Assembly (NCBI GenBank): GCA_027013265.1
Contig: JALUXQ010000198.1
Span: 1-7,292, forward strand
DNA length: 7,292 nt
Origin: Campylobacteraceae bacterium
Lineage (GTDB): Bacteria; Campylobacterota; Campylobacteria; Campylobacterales; Sulfurospirillaceae
Direction of reading: 5' to 3'
Positions 1-7,292 of the stretch are shown one piece after another (position 1 is the stretch's first letter; the number at the start of each line of letters is the position of its first letter). A program made the translations under genes and the position numbers. The notes under the pieces were generated by a model, which ran no database searches, was not told where the DNA came from, and was given only the letters and a program-made list of their open reading frames with translations.

Positions 1-1635
1 AATAAAGTTATAGACTTGCATATTTCTACAATCAAATCATTTTTATCATATACAAAGCTAATACAAAATCTTCAAGTCTATTATATTTCCACTGCTAAGC
101 ATATAAGTGACCTACATCTTGTAAAACAATTACAAGCTTACACAAACCTCTCTTATGCACAAGAGGCACTCGGAGAAATCAGAGGCTCTTTTAATGGTGT
201 ATTTTCCACGAAAGATAAGCTAGATAAAGAACTTTTACGCAATGCTCTTGATGCAAAAGGCATGTATGATACTTCACTTGCACGATTTTATGCAACAGCT
301 TCACAAAAATTCTCAGGGCAACTTTACTCTATTTTAGAAAACAAAGAGTATAGATATATCGAAAAAACTATCACTAAATACTCTATGTTTGAGATAAAAA
401 AACCGATAGAAGATCCACAAAAATGGTTCAACATTACTACAGATATTATAAATAAAATAAACAATATAAAAAAATCATATACCACGGCTATGGGAGCATA
501 TATTCAAAATAAGTCTCGCATACTAAAGCTACATATTGTATTTCAAGTCTCTATTTTACTGTTTGCATTTATCTTTAGTTTTTGGTTTAGTCAAAAACTA
601 AAAACTAGTATTTTAAGAGATATTTCTCTCTTGAAAGAGTATAAGGATGCGGTAGATAGGAGCAGTATAGTTTCAAAGACAGATAAGCATGGCAACATCA
701 CATATGCCAACAATAAGTTTTGCGCTATTTCTGGTTACAAAAGAGAAGAACTTATTGGGAAACCACATAACATTGTTCGTCATAGCGACATGCCAAAATC
801 TACTTTTAAAGATTTGTGGCAAACCATTTTGGCAAAAAAACCATGGTTTGGTATTGTTAAAAATAGAACAAAAAATGGAGGTTATTATATCGTAGAGGCA
901 ACTGTAAACCCGATACTTAACCATGAAGGCGAAATTGAAGAGTTTATAGCTATCAGAAACGATATCACCAATGTCACAAAACTCCATGAGGAATTAGAAC
1001 ATACGCAAGAAGAGTTGATTTTTAGAATAGGAGAGATTGGAGAAGCAAGGAGTCAAGAAAATGGTATCCATGTGAAAAGAGTTGCAAAGTATTCACAACT
1101 CTTAGCAAAACTTTACGGACTAAAAGAAGATGATATCAGATATCTCTTTGCTGCTTCTCCTATGCATGACATTGGAAAAGTAAGTATACCTGATAATATT
1201 TTAAATAAACCCGACAAACTCACAAATGAGGAGTGGAAAACCATGAAAATGCATGCAGATATAGGCTACAGGTTGTTTAGAGACTCTGATAAGCCTTTAC
1301 TTAAAGCTGCTGCTATTATCGCCCATGAGCATCATGAAAAATATGATGGTAGTGGATACCCAAGAGGACTTAAAGGAGAAAAAATTCACATATATGGTCG
1401 CATCACAGCTCTTGCTGATGTATTTGATGCTCTAGGGAGTGACAGATGTTATAAAAAAGCTTGGAATGATGAAAAAATATTTGCACTATTAAAAGAAGAG
1501 AGAGGGAGACATTTTGATCCAAAACTTGTAGATATATTTTTTAAACATCTAGATAAATTCTTATATATACGAGATACATTTAACGATAAAAGTGCATATA
1601 TGAGGGAGTACAAAATCACAAAAAAAAGTGCGTAA
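1..1635 (+). CDS. NIT-like sensor / Aer-type PAS / HD-GYP c-di-GMP phosphodiesterase (5' partial)
   Basis: This is a membrane-bound signalling protein predicted to hydrolyse cyclic di-GMP. The frame is open from base 1, so the true start and a first membrane segment probably lie upstream; the TTG at base 16 is unlikely to be the start. Counting the codon at base 1 as residue 1 (544 residues visible), residues ~20-165 are a helical region resembling NIT nitrate/nitrite-sensing domains, with DPQKWF near its end. A membrane helix spans ~179-196. A PAS domain spans ~214-323 and closely resembles the FAD-binding PAS of Aer (RHSDMP 260-265, Trp273, Trp282, GIVKNR). A helical linker follows, then the HD-GYP domain from ~355 to ~520. 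That domain keeps the expected metal and catalytic residues: His357, HD 389-390, His418, HH 444-445, GSGYP 450-454 and Asp473. No GGDEF or EAL domain is present. The ligand and redox response are inferred. It lies upstream of the murA promoter and is probably a separate transcription unit. Confidence 0.9.
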   Translation, partial: NKVIDLHISTIKSFLSYTKLIQNLQVYYISTAKHISDLHLVKQLQAYTNLSYAQEALGEIRGSFNGVFSTKDKLDKELLRNALDAKGMYDTSLARFYATASQKFSGQLYSILENKEYRYIEKTITKYSMFEIKKPIEDPQKWFNITTDIINKINNIKKSYTTAMGAYIQNKSRILKLHIVFQVSILLFAFIFSFWFSQKLKTSILRDISLLKEYKDAVDRSSIVSKTDKHGNITYANNKFCAISGYKREELIGKPHNIVRHSDMPKSTFKDLWQTILAKKPWFGIVKNRTKNGGYYIVEATVNPILNHEGEIEEFIAIRNDITNVTKLHEELEHTQEELIFRIGEIGEARSQENGIHVKRVAKYSQLLAKLYGLKEDDIRYLFAASPMHDIGKVSIPDNILNKPDKLTNEEWKTMKMHADIGYRLFRDSDKPLLKAAAIIAHEHHEKYDGSGYPRGLKGEKIHIYGRITALADVFDALGSDRCYKKAWNDEKIFALLKEERGRHFDPKLVDIFFKHLDKFLYIRDTFNDKSAYMREYKITKKSA

Positions 1636-1700
1636 GGACTTTTCTATATATAAAAGGGTATTTGTGAAATTGGTTTACCATTATATTATAAAATTTATCA

Positions 1701-1706
1701 TATAAT
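1701..1706 (+). promoter_or_regulatory. Predicted sigma-70 -10 box upstream of murA
   Basis: A perfect TATAAT lies in the 98-base gap between the HD-GYP gene and murA, about 28 bases before the murA start. No convincing -35 hexamer is spaced 16-18 bases upstream; TTTACC at 1674-1679 is 21 bases away. Campylobacterota sigma-70 promoters typically lack a conserved -35 box and instead have periodic T-rich DNA, and the AT-rich upstream stretch fits that. The expected start point is near 1712-1714. This is the only clear promoter candidate for the murA-to-hisS cluster. Confidence 0.6.
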
Positions 1707-1722
1707 AGCAGTATAAAATATG

Positions 1723-1727
1723 AAGGA
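1723..1727 (+). promoter_or_regulatory. Shine-Dalgarno sequence of murA
   Basis: AAGGA ends six bases before TTG at 1734 and nine before the in-frame TTG at 1737. It supports one of these non-ATG codons as the murA start. The nearby ATG at 1720 overlaps this site and is in another frame that stops after 11 codons. Confidence 0.65.
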
Positions 1728-1733
1728 TATCTA

Positions 1734-2999
1734 TTGTTGTATTATCTATCTATAAAAGGCAAACAAAAATTAAAGGGCTCAGTCAGTATTTCAGGAGCTA
1801 AAAACTCTGCTTTACCTCTCTTAGCGGCTTCTTTGCTCTCTAAAAATAGAATTACTTTGTCAAATATTCCAAATGTTGTAGATGTAAAAACACTTTTAAA
1901 ACTGCTTGAAAATTTAGGGGCTTATGCCAAAATGGAAAAAGATATTGTGCAAATTGATACAATGACAGTCAAATCAGCTTGTGCAAATTATGATATTGTG
2001 CGAAAAATGAGAGCTTCAATACTCACTCTAGGACCACTTTTGGCAAGATTTGGGCATTGTGAAGTCTCAATGCCAGGAGGTTGTGCTATCGGACAAAGAC
2101 CCATAGACCTCCACCTAAAAGCACTAGAACAGATGGGAGCTGTAATCGAGTTAAAGCAAGGTTATGTAGTTGCAAAAGCCCCCAATGGACTAAAAGGAAC
2201 TACTATTATATTTGATAAAGTAACTGTCACAGGAAGTGAAAATATCCTCATGGCAGCAGCTCTAGCGCATGGTGTCACAAAGCTTGTAAATGTAGCGAAA
2301 GAGCCAGAAGTAGTGCAACTTTGTGAAGTTTTAAGAGATGCGGGTGTCAATATAGAGGGAATTGGCACTACAAATCTGACAGTAGTTGGAAGCTATGGCG
2401 AACTGCTCGATATGCAAAATATAAAAGTTATACCAGACAGAATTGAAGCTGGTACATATCTTTGTGCAGGGGCTATAACAAACTCCAAGATAACCATCAC
2501 AGATGTGATACCAAAGCATATGGAGTCTATAACACTAAAGTTGCAACAGATGGGTTTTAGCTTTGATATCAAAGAGAATTCTATCACAATTATACCAGCT
2601 GATAAGATAGATGCAGTTGATATTGAAACGAGTGAATACCCAGGTTTTCCTACGGATGTGCAGGCTCAATTCATGGCACTTTGCACACAAGCAAATGGAA
2701 CAAGCATCATAGATGAGAGACTGTTTGAAAATAGATTTATGCATGTGAGTGAGTTAGCTCGAATGGGAGCAAATATTAAGCTTAAGGGTCATAGTGCGAC
2801 AGTTGAAGGCAATATGGATTTGATAGCAGCTGATGTTATGGCAACAGACTTAAGAGCAAGTTCAGCCCTTATACTAGCAGCACTTGTTGCAAAAGGGGTT
2901 ACAAAAATTCATAGAATTTATCACTTAGACAGGGGCTATGAGAATTTAGAGGGTAAATTTTCAGCTCTTGGAGCAAGGATAGAAAGGTTGGAAGAGTAA
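1734..2999 (+). CDS. murA: UDP-N-acetylglucosamine 1-carboxyvinyltransferase MurA
   Basis: MurA transfers enolpyruvate from PEP to UDP-GlcNAc in the cytoplasm, the first committed step of peptidoglycan synthesis. The 421-residue length is normal for the family (about 418-424). Visible signatures are SGAKNSALP with catalytic Lys23, the flexible loop MPGGCAIGQRPIDLH with Cys117 (the residue alkylated by fosfomycin in other MurA proteins), YPGFPTDVQAQ with Asp308, and RIYHLDRGYENLEGK with Arg400. All expected active-site residues are therefore present, and the Cys suggests a fosfomycin-sensitive form of the enzyme. The start is TTG at 1734 (or the tandem TTG at 1737), placed by the AAGGA sequence at 1723-1727; no in-frame ATG is available near the conserved N-terminus. 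The stop codon overlaps the moeA start by one base (TAATG), which suggests translational coupling. Confidence 0.97.
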   Translation: MLYYLSIKGKQKLKGSVSISGAKNSALPLLAASLLSKNRITLSNIPNVVDVKTLLKLLENLGAYAKMEKDIVQIDTMTVKSACANYDIVRKMRASILTLGPLLARFGHCEVSMPGGCAIGQRPIDLHLKALEQMGAVIELKQGYVVAKAPNGLKGTTIIFDKVTVTGSENILMAAALAHGVTKLVNVAKEPEVVQLCEVLRDAGVNIEGIGTTNLTVVGSYGELLDMQNIKVIPDRIEAGTYLCAGAITNSKITITDVIPKHMESITLKLQQMGFSFDIKENSITIIPADKIDAVDIETSEYPGFPTDVQAQFMALCTQANGTSIIDERLFENRFMHVSELARMGANIKLKGHSATVEGNMDLIAADVMATDLRASSALILAALVAKGVTKIHRIYHLDRGYENLEGKFSALGARIERLEE

Positions 3000-4207
3000 T
3001 GCAAAAATTAACATCATGCCCACTAAAAGAGGCTCAAGAATCATCACTCTCTTTGGTTGACTTAAAACCTGTTAGCGAGTGGATTTGTCTATATGAAGCA
3101 CTTGGAAGAGTGATAGCCAAAGATGTAATCTGCAAAAAAGATTTACCGTCATTTAATAACTCTGCACTAGATGGATATGCGATAAAACATGAGGATACAG
3201 GCAAGAAGCTAAAGATAAAAAAGACTATATTTGCAGGTGATAGCGTAGATGAAGACTTAGCAAAAAATGAGTGCTATAAGATAATGACAGGGGCAAAGGT
3301 ACCAAGTGATGCGGACACAATAGTAGCATTTGAAGATGCGCAAATAGTAGAAGATGATTTTGTGCAAATCCCACAAAATATCAAAAAGGGTAATGCTTTT
3401 AGAGTAAAAGGCGAAGAGATTTCATGTGCTAAGGTATTATTTAAAAAAGGAACACTACTCAACTCTTCTCACATAGCACTTCTATCCTCACAAGGAATTT
3501 CAAATATAGAGGTGTATAAAAAGATCTCAATCGCTATATTTTCAACAGGAAATGAACTTAAAGAGCCTTGGGAAGATGCAAGTGAAGATGAGATATACAA
3601 TGTAAACTCATCATCTTTGATAGCTCTTTTTAAAGAGTATGGATTTGAGGCAGATTACTGTGGTGTGATTCCTGATAATCTGCAAAAGAGCAAAGAGTAC
3701 TTTAAAAATATGAAAACTTATGATGTTTTAGTCACAACAGGAGGTATCAGCATGGGTGAGGCAGATTTTGTCGAAGATGCCCTCCTCTATAATGGACTAA
3801 AACCACTATTTCATGGTGTAAACATAAAACCTGGTCGTCCAACAATGATAGGCAAAATGGATAGAACAATAGTCGCTTCTATGCCAGGAAACCCACTAGC
3901 AGCATATGTAAACGCATTTTTATTTTTAGTGCCACTTCTTAAAAAACTTCAAGGTGATGATTCACATGAGCACAAAATCATAAAGGCCAAGATATCAGAT
4001 GAGTTAAGATTGAAACCAAATAGATCAAATCTTATTTTAGGCAGCTTTAAAGATGGTGTTTTTAAAGCAACCATGAAAAACAGGTATGGCTCAGGTATGA
4101 TAACACCGATAGTAAAAAGCAACGCTTTGTTAGTTACGGATGAGAAGAAAGATTTGATTTATAAAAATGAAGAGGTAGAAATAATTCTATTTAAAGGAAG
4201 TTTTTGA
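2999..4207 (+). CDS. moeA: Molybdopterin molybdotransferase MoeA
   Basis: MoeA inserts molybdate into adenylylated molybdopterin to give molybdenum cofactor, needed for enzymes such as periplasmic nitrate reductase and formate dehydrogenase. At 402 residues it has the usual full length. Family motifs in order are FNNSALDGYA with Asp58, IMTGAKVPSDADTIV, STGNEL with Glu186, TTGGISMGEAD at 246-256, KPGRPTMIG and MPGNPLAAYV at 295-304, followed by a complete C-terminal beta domain. The start ATG overlaps the murA stop by one base and is preceded by a purine-rich GGAAGAG. Pairing with murA is also known in Campylobacter, so the neighbour gives little functional information. Some genomes carry two moeA copies; whether this is the only one cannot be told from this window. 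Confidence 0.95.
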   Translation: MQKLTSCPLKEAQESSLSLVDLKPVSEWICLYEALGRVIAKDVICKKDLPSFNNSALDGYAIKHEDTGKKLKIKKTIFAGDSVDEDLAKNECYKIMTGAKVPSDADTIVAFEDAQIVEDDFVQIPQNIKKGNAFRVKGEEISCAKVLFKKGTLLNSSHIALLSSQGISNIEVYKKISIAIFSTGNELKEPWEDASEDEIYNVNSSSLIALFKEYGFEADYCGVIPDNLQKSKEYFKNMKTYDVLVTTGGISMGEADFVEDALLYNGLKPLFHGVNIKPGRPTMIGKMDRTIVASMPGNPLAAYVNAFLFLVPLLKKLQGDDSHEHKIIKAKISDELRLKPNRSNLILGSFKDGVFKATMKNRYGSGMITPIVKSNALLVTDEKKDLIYKNEEVEIILFKGSF

Positions 4208-4225
4208 TACCATTTCAACCTAGAA

Positions 4226-4300
<75 letters not shown>

Positions 4301-4302
4301 TT

Positions 4303-5190
4303 TTGCTTCTACTTTTTATTCTAAGTTTTTTAAATTCGAGTGATAAATTTTTCATCAAGAAGAGCTACTGTGTTGATAATCTTCAAAAAGTTGACTCCTC
4401 TTTGTTTACAAAAGATAAAAAAGATAGTTTTTTTATACTAAATTTACCAAAAAACAGAACTAGATATATGGTCTCTTCTCTTAAAATCACCTCTAAATTT
4501 AGACTTCATGATATAAACATCACGGATTTAACAAATGGTGTAGTGATTTTCAAAAAATGCAAAATACCTATAAATCTAAAAAAAATCAAAATGCTTTTGA
4601 GCGAAAAATTTAAAGAGAGATTTCCACATATCAAAATCAAAAGTTTATCTATATTTCCCTTCTCCCCACTTAGTCCGAAGCTCTCTTTGTTTACCATACA
4701 AAGGTTGGATTTTAAAAGGGATTATCTTAAAAGAGCAGTTGGGACATTTGGCGTTTGGCTTAAAAAAGGCAAAATCACCAAACAAATATATCTAAAATAC
4801 AACATTGATGCTTCTATTGTTGTTTTTAAAGCAAACTATAATTTGCGAAACGATAAAATCCTGCAAAATGATGACTACACAAAAACCAGAGTGAAATTAG
4901 ACAGACTCCCTTATGGTATTTTAAGAGGTAAATTGGGCGGCAAATATATCGTCAGAGGATATATAAGAAGGGGTATGATTTTAAGCATGAATCATTTTAG
5001 AGTCAAAAAAGATATCTTAAAAGGTGAGTATATAAAAGCGATTCTAAAAGATGAAAATCTAGTTTTGGAGATTGATGCACATCTTATGAATGATGCAAAT
5101 ATCGGTGATACAGTTTCCATAAAAACAGATGCTGGGAAGATTTTTAAAGCAAAAATAGTATCATCTAAAACAGCAATGATTATGGAGTAA
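4303..5190 (+). CDS. flgA: Flagellar basal-body P-ring formation protein FlgA
   Basis: FlgA is a periplasmic chaperone that assists FlgI polymerisation into the P ring around the flagellar rod. From TTG at 4303 the protein has 295 residues, longer than E. coli FlgA (about 219). Residues ~2-12 form a Leu/Phe-rich hydrophobic stretch suited to a Sec signal peptide, although no basic residue precedes it. The middle part is Lys-rich and poorly conserved. The last ~95 residues are the recognisable SAF/FlgA domain, including RLPYGILRGK near 201, the segment IRRGMIL, and a final IGDTVSIKTDAGKIFKA. The start is uncertain: there is no ATG before base 4468, which would remove the signal peptide, and no Shine-Dalgarno sequence, because the tRNA ends at 4300. 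The frame remains open upstream through the tRNA, but that part cannot be protein. A 4-base gap separates it from ubiX. Confidence 0.85.
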   Translation: MLLLFILSFLNSSDKFFIKKSYCVDNLQKVDSSLFTKDKKDSFFILNLPKNRTRYMVSSLKITSKFRLHDINITDLTNGVVIFKKCKIPINLKKIKMLLSEKFKERFPHIKIKSLSIFPFSPLSPKLSLFTIQRLDFKRDYLKRAVGTFGVWLKKGKITKQIYLKYNIDASIVVFKANYNLRNDKILQNDDYTKTRVKLDRLPYGILRGKLGGKYIVRGYIRRGMILSMNHFRVKKDILKGEYIKAILKDENLVLEIDAHLMNDANIGDTVSIKTDAGKIFKAKIVSSKTAMIME

Positions 5191-5194
5191 ACAG

Positions 5195-5716
5195 ATGAAA
5201 CTAATCATTGGTATAAGTGGTGCTAGCGGAGTAAATTTGGGAGAGAAATTTATAAAAAAACTCCCAAATGATATAGAAAAATATATCATATATTCGCAAA
5301 ATGCAAAAAAAGTTCTGGAGAAAGAGGAGAATAGATTTTTCTTGGAAAACAGCGATATAGCAGCACCAGTCTCATCAGGCTCTTTTAAAAGCGATGCTAT
5401 GATAGTAGTTCCTTGCAGTATGAACTCTTTGGCAAAAATAGCTTGTGGCATCAGTGATAATCTCATCACAAGAAGTGCATCCGTGATGATAAAAGAGCAA
5501 AAAAAGTTGATTTTAGCACCAAGAGAGATGCCTTTTTCAGCCATCGCTTTGGAAAATATGTTTAAACTCTCTAGACTTGGTGTCGTGATTGCCCCTCCTG
5601 TTTTGGGCTACTATGCGAAGAGTAAAAGCCTAGAAGAGATGGAAAATTTTTTGATAGGAAAGTGGTTTGATTTGTTAGAGATAGAACACAATTTATATGA
5701 AAGATGGAGAGGATAA
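5195..5716 (+). CDS. ubiX: UbiX-type flavin prenyltransferase
   Basis: UbiX joins a dimethylallyl group to FMN, making the prenylated FMN cofactor used by UbiD-type decarboxylases. The 173-residue protein is a little shorter than E. coli UbiX (about 189). It shows the N-terminal FMN-binding GISGASG (6-12), the SSGSF segment, the central block VPCSMNSLAKIACGISDNL, PREMP with Arg110 and Glu111, and APPVLGYY (133-140). The start ATG has GGAG at 5184-5187, seven bases upstream and inside the end of flgA. Campylobacterota generally make menaquinone by the futalosine route, where a UbiD-like decarboxylation has been proposed, so a role in quinone synthesis is likely but inferred; the partner UbiD is not in this window. 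A related name such as Pad1 is possible, but the same chemistry is expected. Confidence 0.92.
   Translation: MKLIIGISGASGVNLGEKFIKKLPNDIEKYIIYSQNAKKVLEKEENRFFLENSDIAAPVSSGSFKSDAMIVVPCSMNSLAKIACGISDNLITRSASVMIKEQKKLILAPREMPFSAIALENMFKLSRLGVVIAPPVLGYYAKSKSLEEMENFLIGKWFDLLEIEHNLYERWRG
5706..5709 (+). promoter_or_regulatory. Shine-Dalgarno sequence deciding the coaD start
   Basis: GGAG lies six bases before ATG at 5716 and overlaps the alternative in-frame ATG at 5704-5706, which has no comparable site in front of it. It therefore favours the shorter CoaD, starting in the TAATG overlap with ubiX. Confidence 0.6.
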
Positions 5717-6189
5717 TGCCCCATAAAATAGCCGTTTATCCAGGTACTTTTGACCCCATAACACTAGGTCATCTATCAGTTATAAAAAGAGCAAAAAAGA
5801 TATTTGACGAAGTCATAGTGGCAGTCGCAGACTCAGGAAGCAAAAAACCTATGTTTGATTTGGATATAAGAGTTTCTATGGCAGAAGCTACCTTGAAAGA
5901 GATAGAAGGTGTGAAGGTTATGCCGTTTTACTCTCTTTTGGTAAATTTTTGTCAAGAACAACAAGTAAGCACTATCATAAGAGGACTTCGGGCTGTAAGT
6001 GACTTCGAGTATGAACTTCAAATTGGTTATGCAAATGCCTCCATGGATAAAAACATAGACACTGTATATCTGATGCCAAGTCTCGAACATGCATTTATTA
6101 GCTCAACTGTAGTTAGAGATATTGTCAGACATAATGGAGATGCTAGTCATTTAGTGCCTCGTGAAATACTAAAATACTTGGAAAATTAA
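5716..6189 (+). CDS. coaD: Phosphopantetheine adenylyltransferase CoaD
   Basis: CoaD transfers AMP from ATP to 4'-phosphopantetheine, giving dephospho-CoA, the penultimate step of coenzyme A synthesis. The 157-residue length matches bacterial PPAT (about 157-161). It is a nucleotidyltransferase-fold protein with YPGTFDPITLGH at 8-19, containing the TxGH ATP-binding motif (Thr16, His19), then RGLR at 89-92 and ISSTVVRD at 128-135, all standard for the family. ATG at 5716 is chosen over ATG at 5704 because it has the better-spaced GGAG, overlaps the ubiX stop by one base as moeA does with murA, and puts the first beta strand close to the N-terminus as in homologues. The longer form would add only MERI. 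tmk follows with no intergenic base. Confidence 0.96.
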   Translation: MPHKIAVYPGTFDPITLGHLSVIKRAKKIFDEVIVAVADSGSKKPMFDLDIRVSMAEATLKEIEGVKVMPFYSLLVNFCQEQQVSTIIRGLRAVSDFEYELQIGYANASMDKNIDTVYLMPSLEHAFISSTVVRDIVRHNGDASHLVPREILKYLEN

Positions 6190-6768
6190 ATGTATGTTAT
6201 TTTTGAAGGGGTTGACACCACGGGAAAAAGTACCCAAATAGAGCTTTTTGAACAAAATGTAAGAGATATAGTCGCCATAAAAGAGCCTGGTGGAACGCAA
6301 CTTGGCGAAAAATTAAGAGAGATTATCTTAGAGAGTGAGCATGAAATCTCTTTCACAAGTGAACTTTTTCTCTTTCTTGCAGACAGAGCTCAAAATTTTG
6401 ATGAAAATATCAAAAACCATAATGACAAAATCATCATATCCGATAGAGGGTTAATCTCTGGGATATCTTATGCTTTGGCAAATCATCCAGATTTGGATAT
6501 CAATTTTTTAATTTTGATGAATAAGTTTGCACTCAACGGTAGATTGCCAGATAAAGTTGTCCTTTTTAAGACAGATAAAGAGTTGATAAAACTAAGGCTC
6601 TCTTCAAAAGAGCACGACAATATAGAGACAAGAGGCATAGAGTATCTCTTAAGAGTTCAAGATTTGATGGTAGATGTCTTAAATAGGCTGCCGATAAAAG
6701 TTCTTATAGTAGATGCAAGTAAATCCATAGAAGATATACATAAAGAGATAAAGGAGTTTATATTATGA
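6190..6768 (+). CDS. tmk: Thymidylate kinase
   Basis: Tmk phosphorylates dTMP to dTDP with ATP, an essential step in dTTP supply for DNA synthesis. At 192 residues it is shorter than the E. coli enzyme (213) and close to Helicobacter/Campylobacter forms. The P-loop is FEGVDTTGKST (5-15) with Lys13, followed by EPGGT (32-36) for substrate binding and ADRAQ around Asp65-Arg66. The usual DRY/DRH/DRF motif reads DRG at 85-87 (SDRGLISGISYA); H. pylori Tmk, as I recall it, has DRS there, so this looks like a lineage form and not damage. The LID segment (RLSSKEHDNIETRG) is basic-poor compared with E. coli. The start ATG directly follows the coaD stop and has only a weak GGAAAA six bases upstream. 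It overlaps hisS by four bases (ATGA). Confidence 0.95.
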   Translation: MYVIFEGVDTTGKSTQIELFEQNVRDIVAIKEPGGTQLGEKLREIILESEHEISFTSELFLFLADRAQNFDENIKNHNDKIIISDRGLISGISYALANHPDLDINFLILMNKFALNGRLPDKVVLFKTDKELIKLRLSSKEHDNIETRGIEYLLRVQDLMVDVLNRLPIKVLIVDASKSIEDIHKEIKEFIL

Positions 6769-7292
6769 TACAAGCACTAAGAGGCATGAAAGACTTACTA
6801 TCGCCTGACAATGAAAAGTATATCTATTTTGTTGAAAATTGTAGTATGATTGCGAAAAATTACGGCTTTGAATATATAGAGACTCCCATACTCGAGGAGA
6901 CTGCACTTTTTAAAAGAAGTGTTGGTGAAAGTAGTGATATCGTTGGAAAAGAGATGTATCAGTTTGTAGATAAAGGGCAAAATGATGTCTGCATGAGACC
7001 TGAGGGAACTGCTGGAGTCGTCAGGGCTTTCATACAACAAAAATACGATAAAGCAAAAGTACAAAAGAAGTTCTTTTACTATGGACCTATGTTTAGATAT
7101 GAAAGACCTCAAAAAGGAAGACTCCGAGAGTTTCACCAATTTGGAGTTGAGAGTTTTAACCAGTCAAATATCAAAGAGGATGCAGCTATCATACTCATGC
7201 TAAAGGAGATGCTTGATTTTTTTGGTATAGGCTACAATCTTGAGCTAAACTCATTGGGATGTAGTGAATGTATGCCTAGCTACAGGGAAAAG
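6765..7292 (+). CDS. hisS: Histidine-tRNA ligase HisS (3' partial)
   Basis: HisRS attaches histidine to tRNA-His in the cytoplasm; it is a homodimeric class II synthetase. The window contains the first 176 codons, about 40% of a typical protein of ~400-430 residues, ending inside the catalytic core. Recognisable parts are the N-terminal ALRGMKDLLSP, the motif 1 region IETPILEETALFKRSVGESS, RPEGTA at 78-83 (histidine-site Glu80), and motif 2 FRYERPQKGRLREFHQFGVE with Arg111. The later motifs (RGLDYY, motif 3 and the anticodon-binding domain) lie beyond the edge. The start ATG overlaps the tmk stop in ATGA, the classic translational coupling arrangement. Placement after tmk agrees with the Campylobacter gene order. 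No damage is seen in the visible part. Confidence 0.96.
   Translation, partial: MIQALRGMKDLLSPDNEKYIYFVENCSMIAKNYGFEYIETPILEETALFKRSVGESSDIVGKEMYQFVDKGQNDVCMRPEGTAGVVRAFIQQKYDKAKVQKKFFYYGPMFRYERPQKGRLREFHQFGVESFNQSNIKEDAAIILMLKEMLDFFGIGYNLELNSLGCSECMPSYREK

Noticed and set aside
1639..1656. Possible terminator hairpin after the HD-GYP gene (CTTTT / AAAAG with an 8-base AT loop)
   Set aside because: There are only five mostly A-T pairs and no following T-run of useful length; it is too weak to call.
4160..4165. TATAAA inside the end of moeA as a possible promoter for the tRNA
   Set aside because: Such hexamers are common in AT-rich coding DNA, there is no supporting upstream element, and it lies about 60 bases before the tRNA.
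5161..5544. 127-codon open frame on the minus strand
   Set aside because: It is antisense to the end of flgA and to conserved ubiX coding sequence, so it is a shadow frame.
5704..5715. Upstream ATG adding four residues to CoaD
   Set aside because: It lacks a well-placed Shine-Dalgarno sequence, and the ATG at 5716 has one plus the TAATG overlap; the extension is still possible but less likely.
6798..7139. 113-codon open frame on the minus strand
   Set aside because: It lies entirely opposite hisS, whose motifs are clear on the + strand, and its translation shows no recognisable domain.

Overview
The window looks like ordinary chromosome from a member of the Campylobacterota (Epsilonproteobacteria), most likely Sulfurimonas or a close relative. 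This rests on four things. The DNA is AT-rich and coding-dense. The order flgA-ubiX-coaD-tmk-hisS, and the murA-moeA pair, match arrangements I recall from Campylobacter jejuni. The thymidylate kinase has the short form typical of this group. The HD-GYP sensor combines NIT and Aer-like PAS domains, as is common in free-living sulfur-oxidising members. The genus is an inference; no 16S or other marker is present.

All genes are on the + strand. Bases 1-1635 hold the 3' part of a membrane signalling gene (periplasmic NIT-like sensor, one visible membrane segment, Aer-type PAS, HD-GYP c-di-GMP phosphodiesterase). A 98-base gap follows with a good -10 box and a Shine-Dalgarno sequence for murA, which starts at TTG. 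From there to the window end the genes are tightly packed: murA, moeA (1-base overlap), tRNA-Gly(GCC) 18 bases later, flgA directly against the tRNA CCA end, ubiX (4-base gap), coaD (1-base overlap), tmk (no gap) and hisS (4-base overlap), which is cut by the window edge.

The genes after the gap are mostly essential housekeeping functions: peptidoglycan precursor synthesis (murA), molybdenum cofactor (moeA), prenylated-FMN supply (ubiX), coenzyme A (coaD), dTTP synthesis (tmk) and translation (tRNA-Gly, hisS), with one flagellar P-ring assembly factor (flgA) in the middle. The spacing suggests co-transcription from the murA promoter. The tRNA in the middle probably forces RNA processing that separates murA-moeA mRNA from flgA-hisS mRNA.

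I see no undescribed system, mobile element, CRISPR array or repeat family. The most interesting points are the tRNA/flgA junction, where a leaderless or near-leaderless UUG start is the best fit, and the predicted flavin-binding PAS in front of an apparently intact HD-GYP domain.
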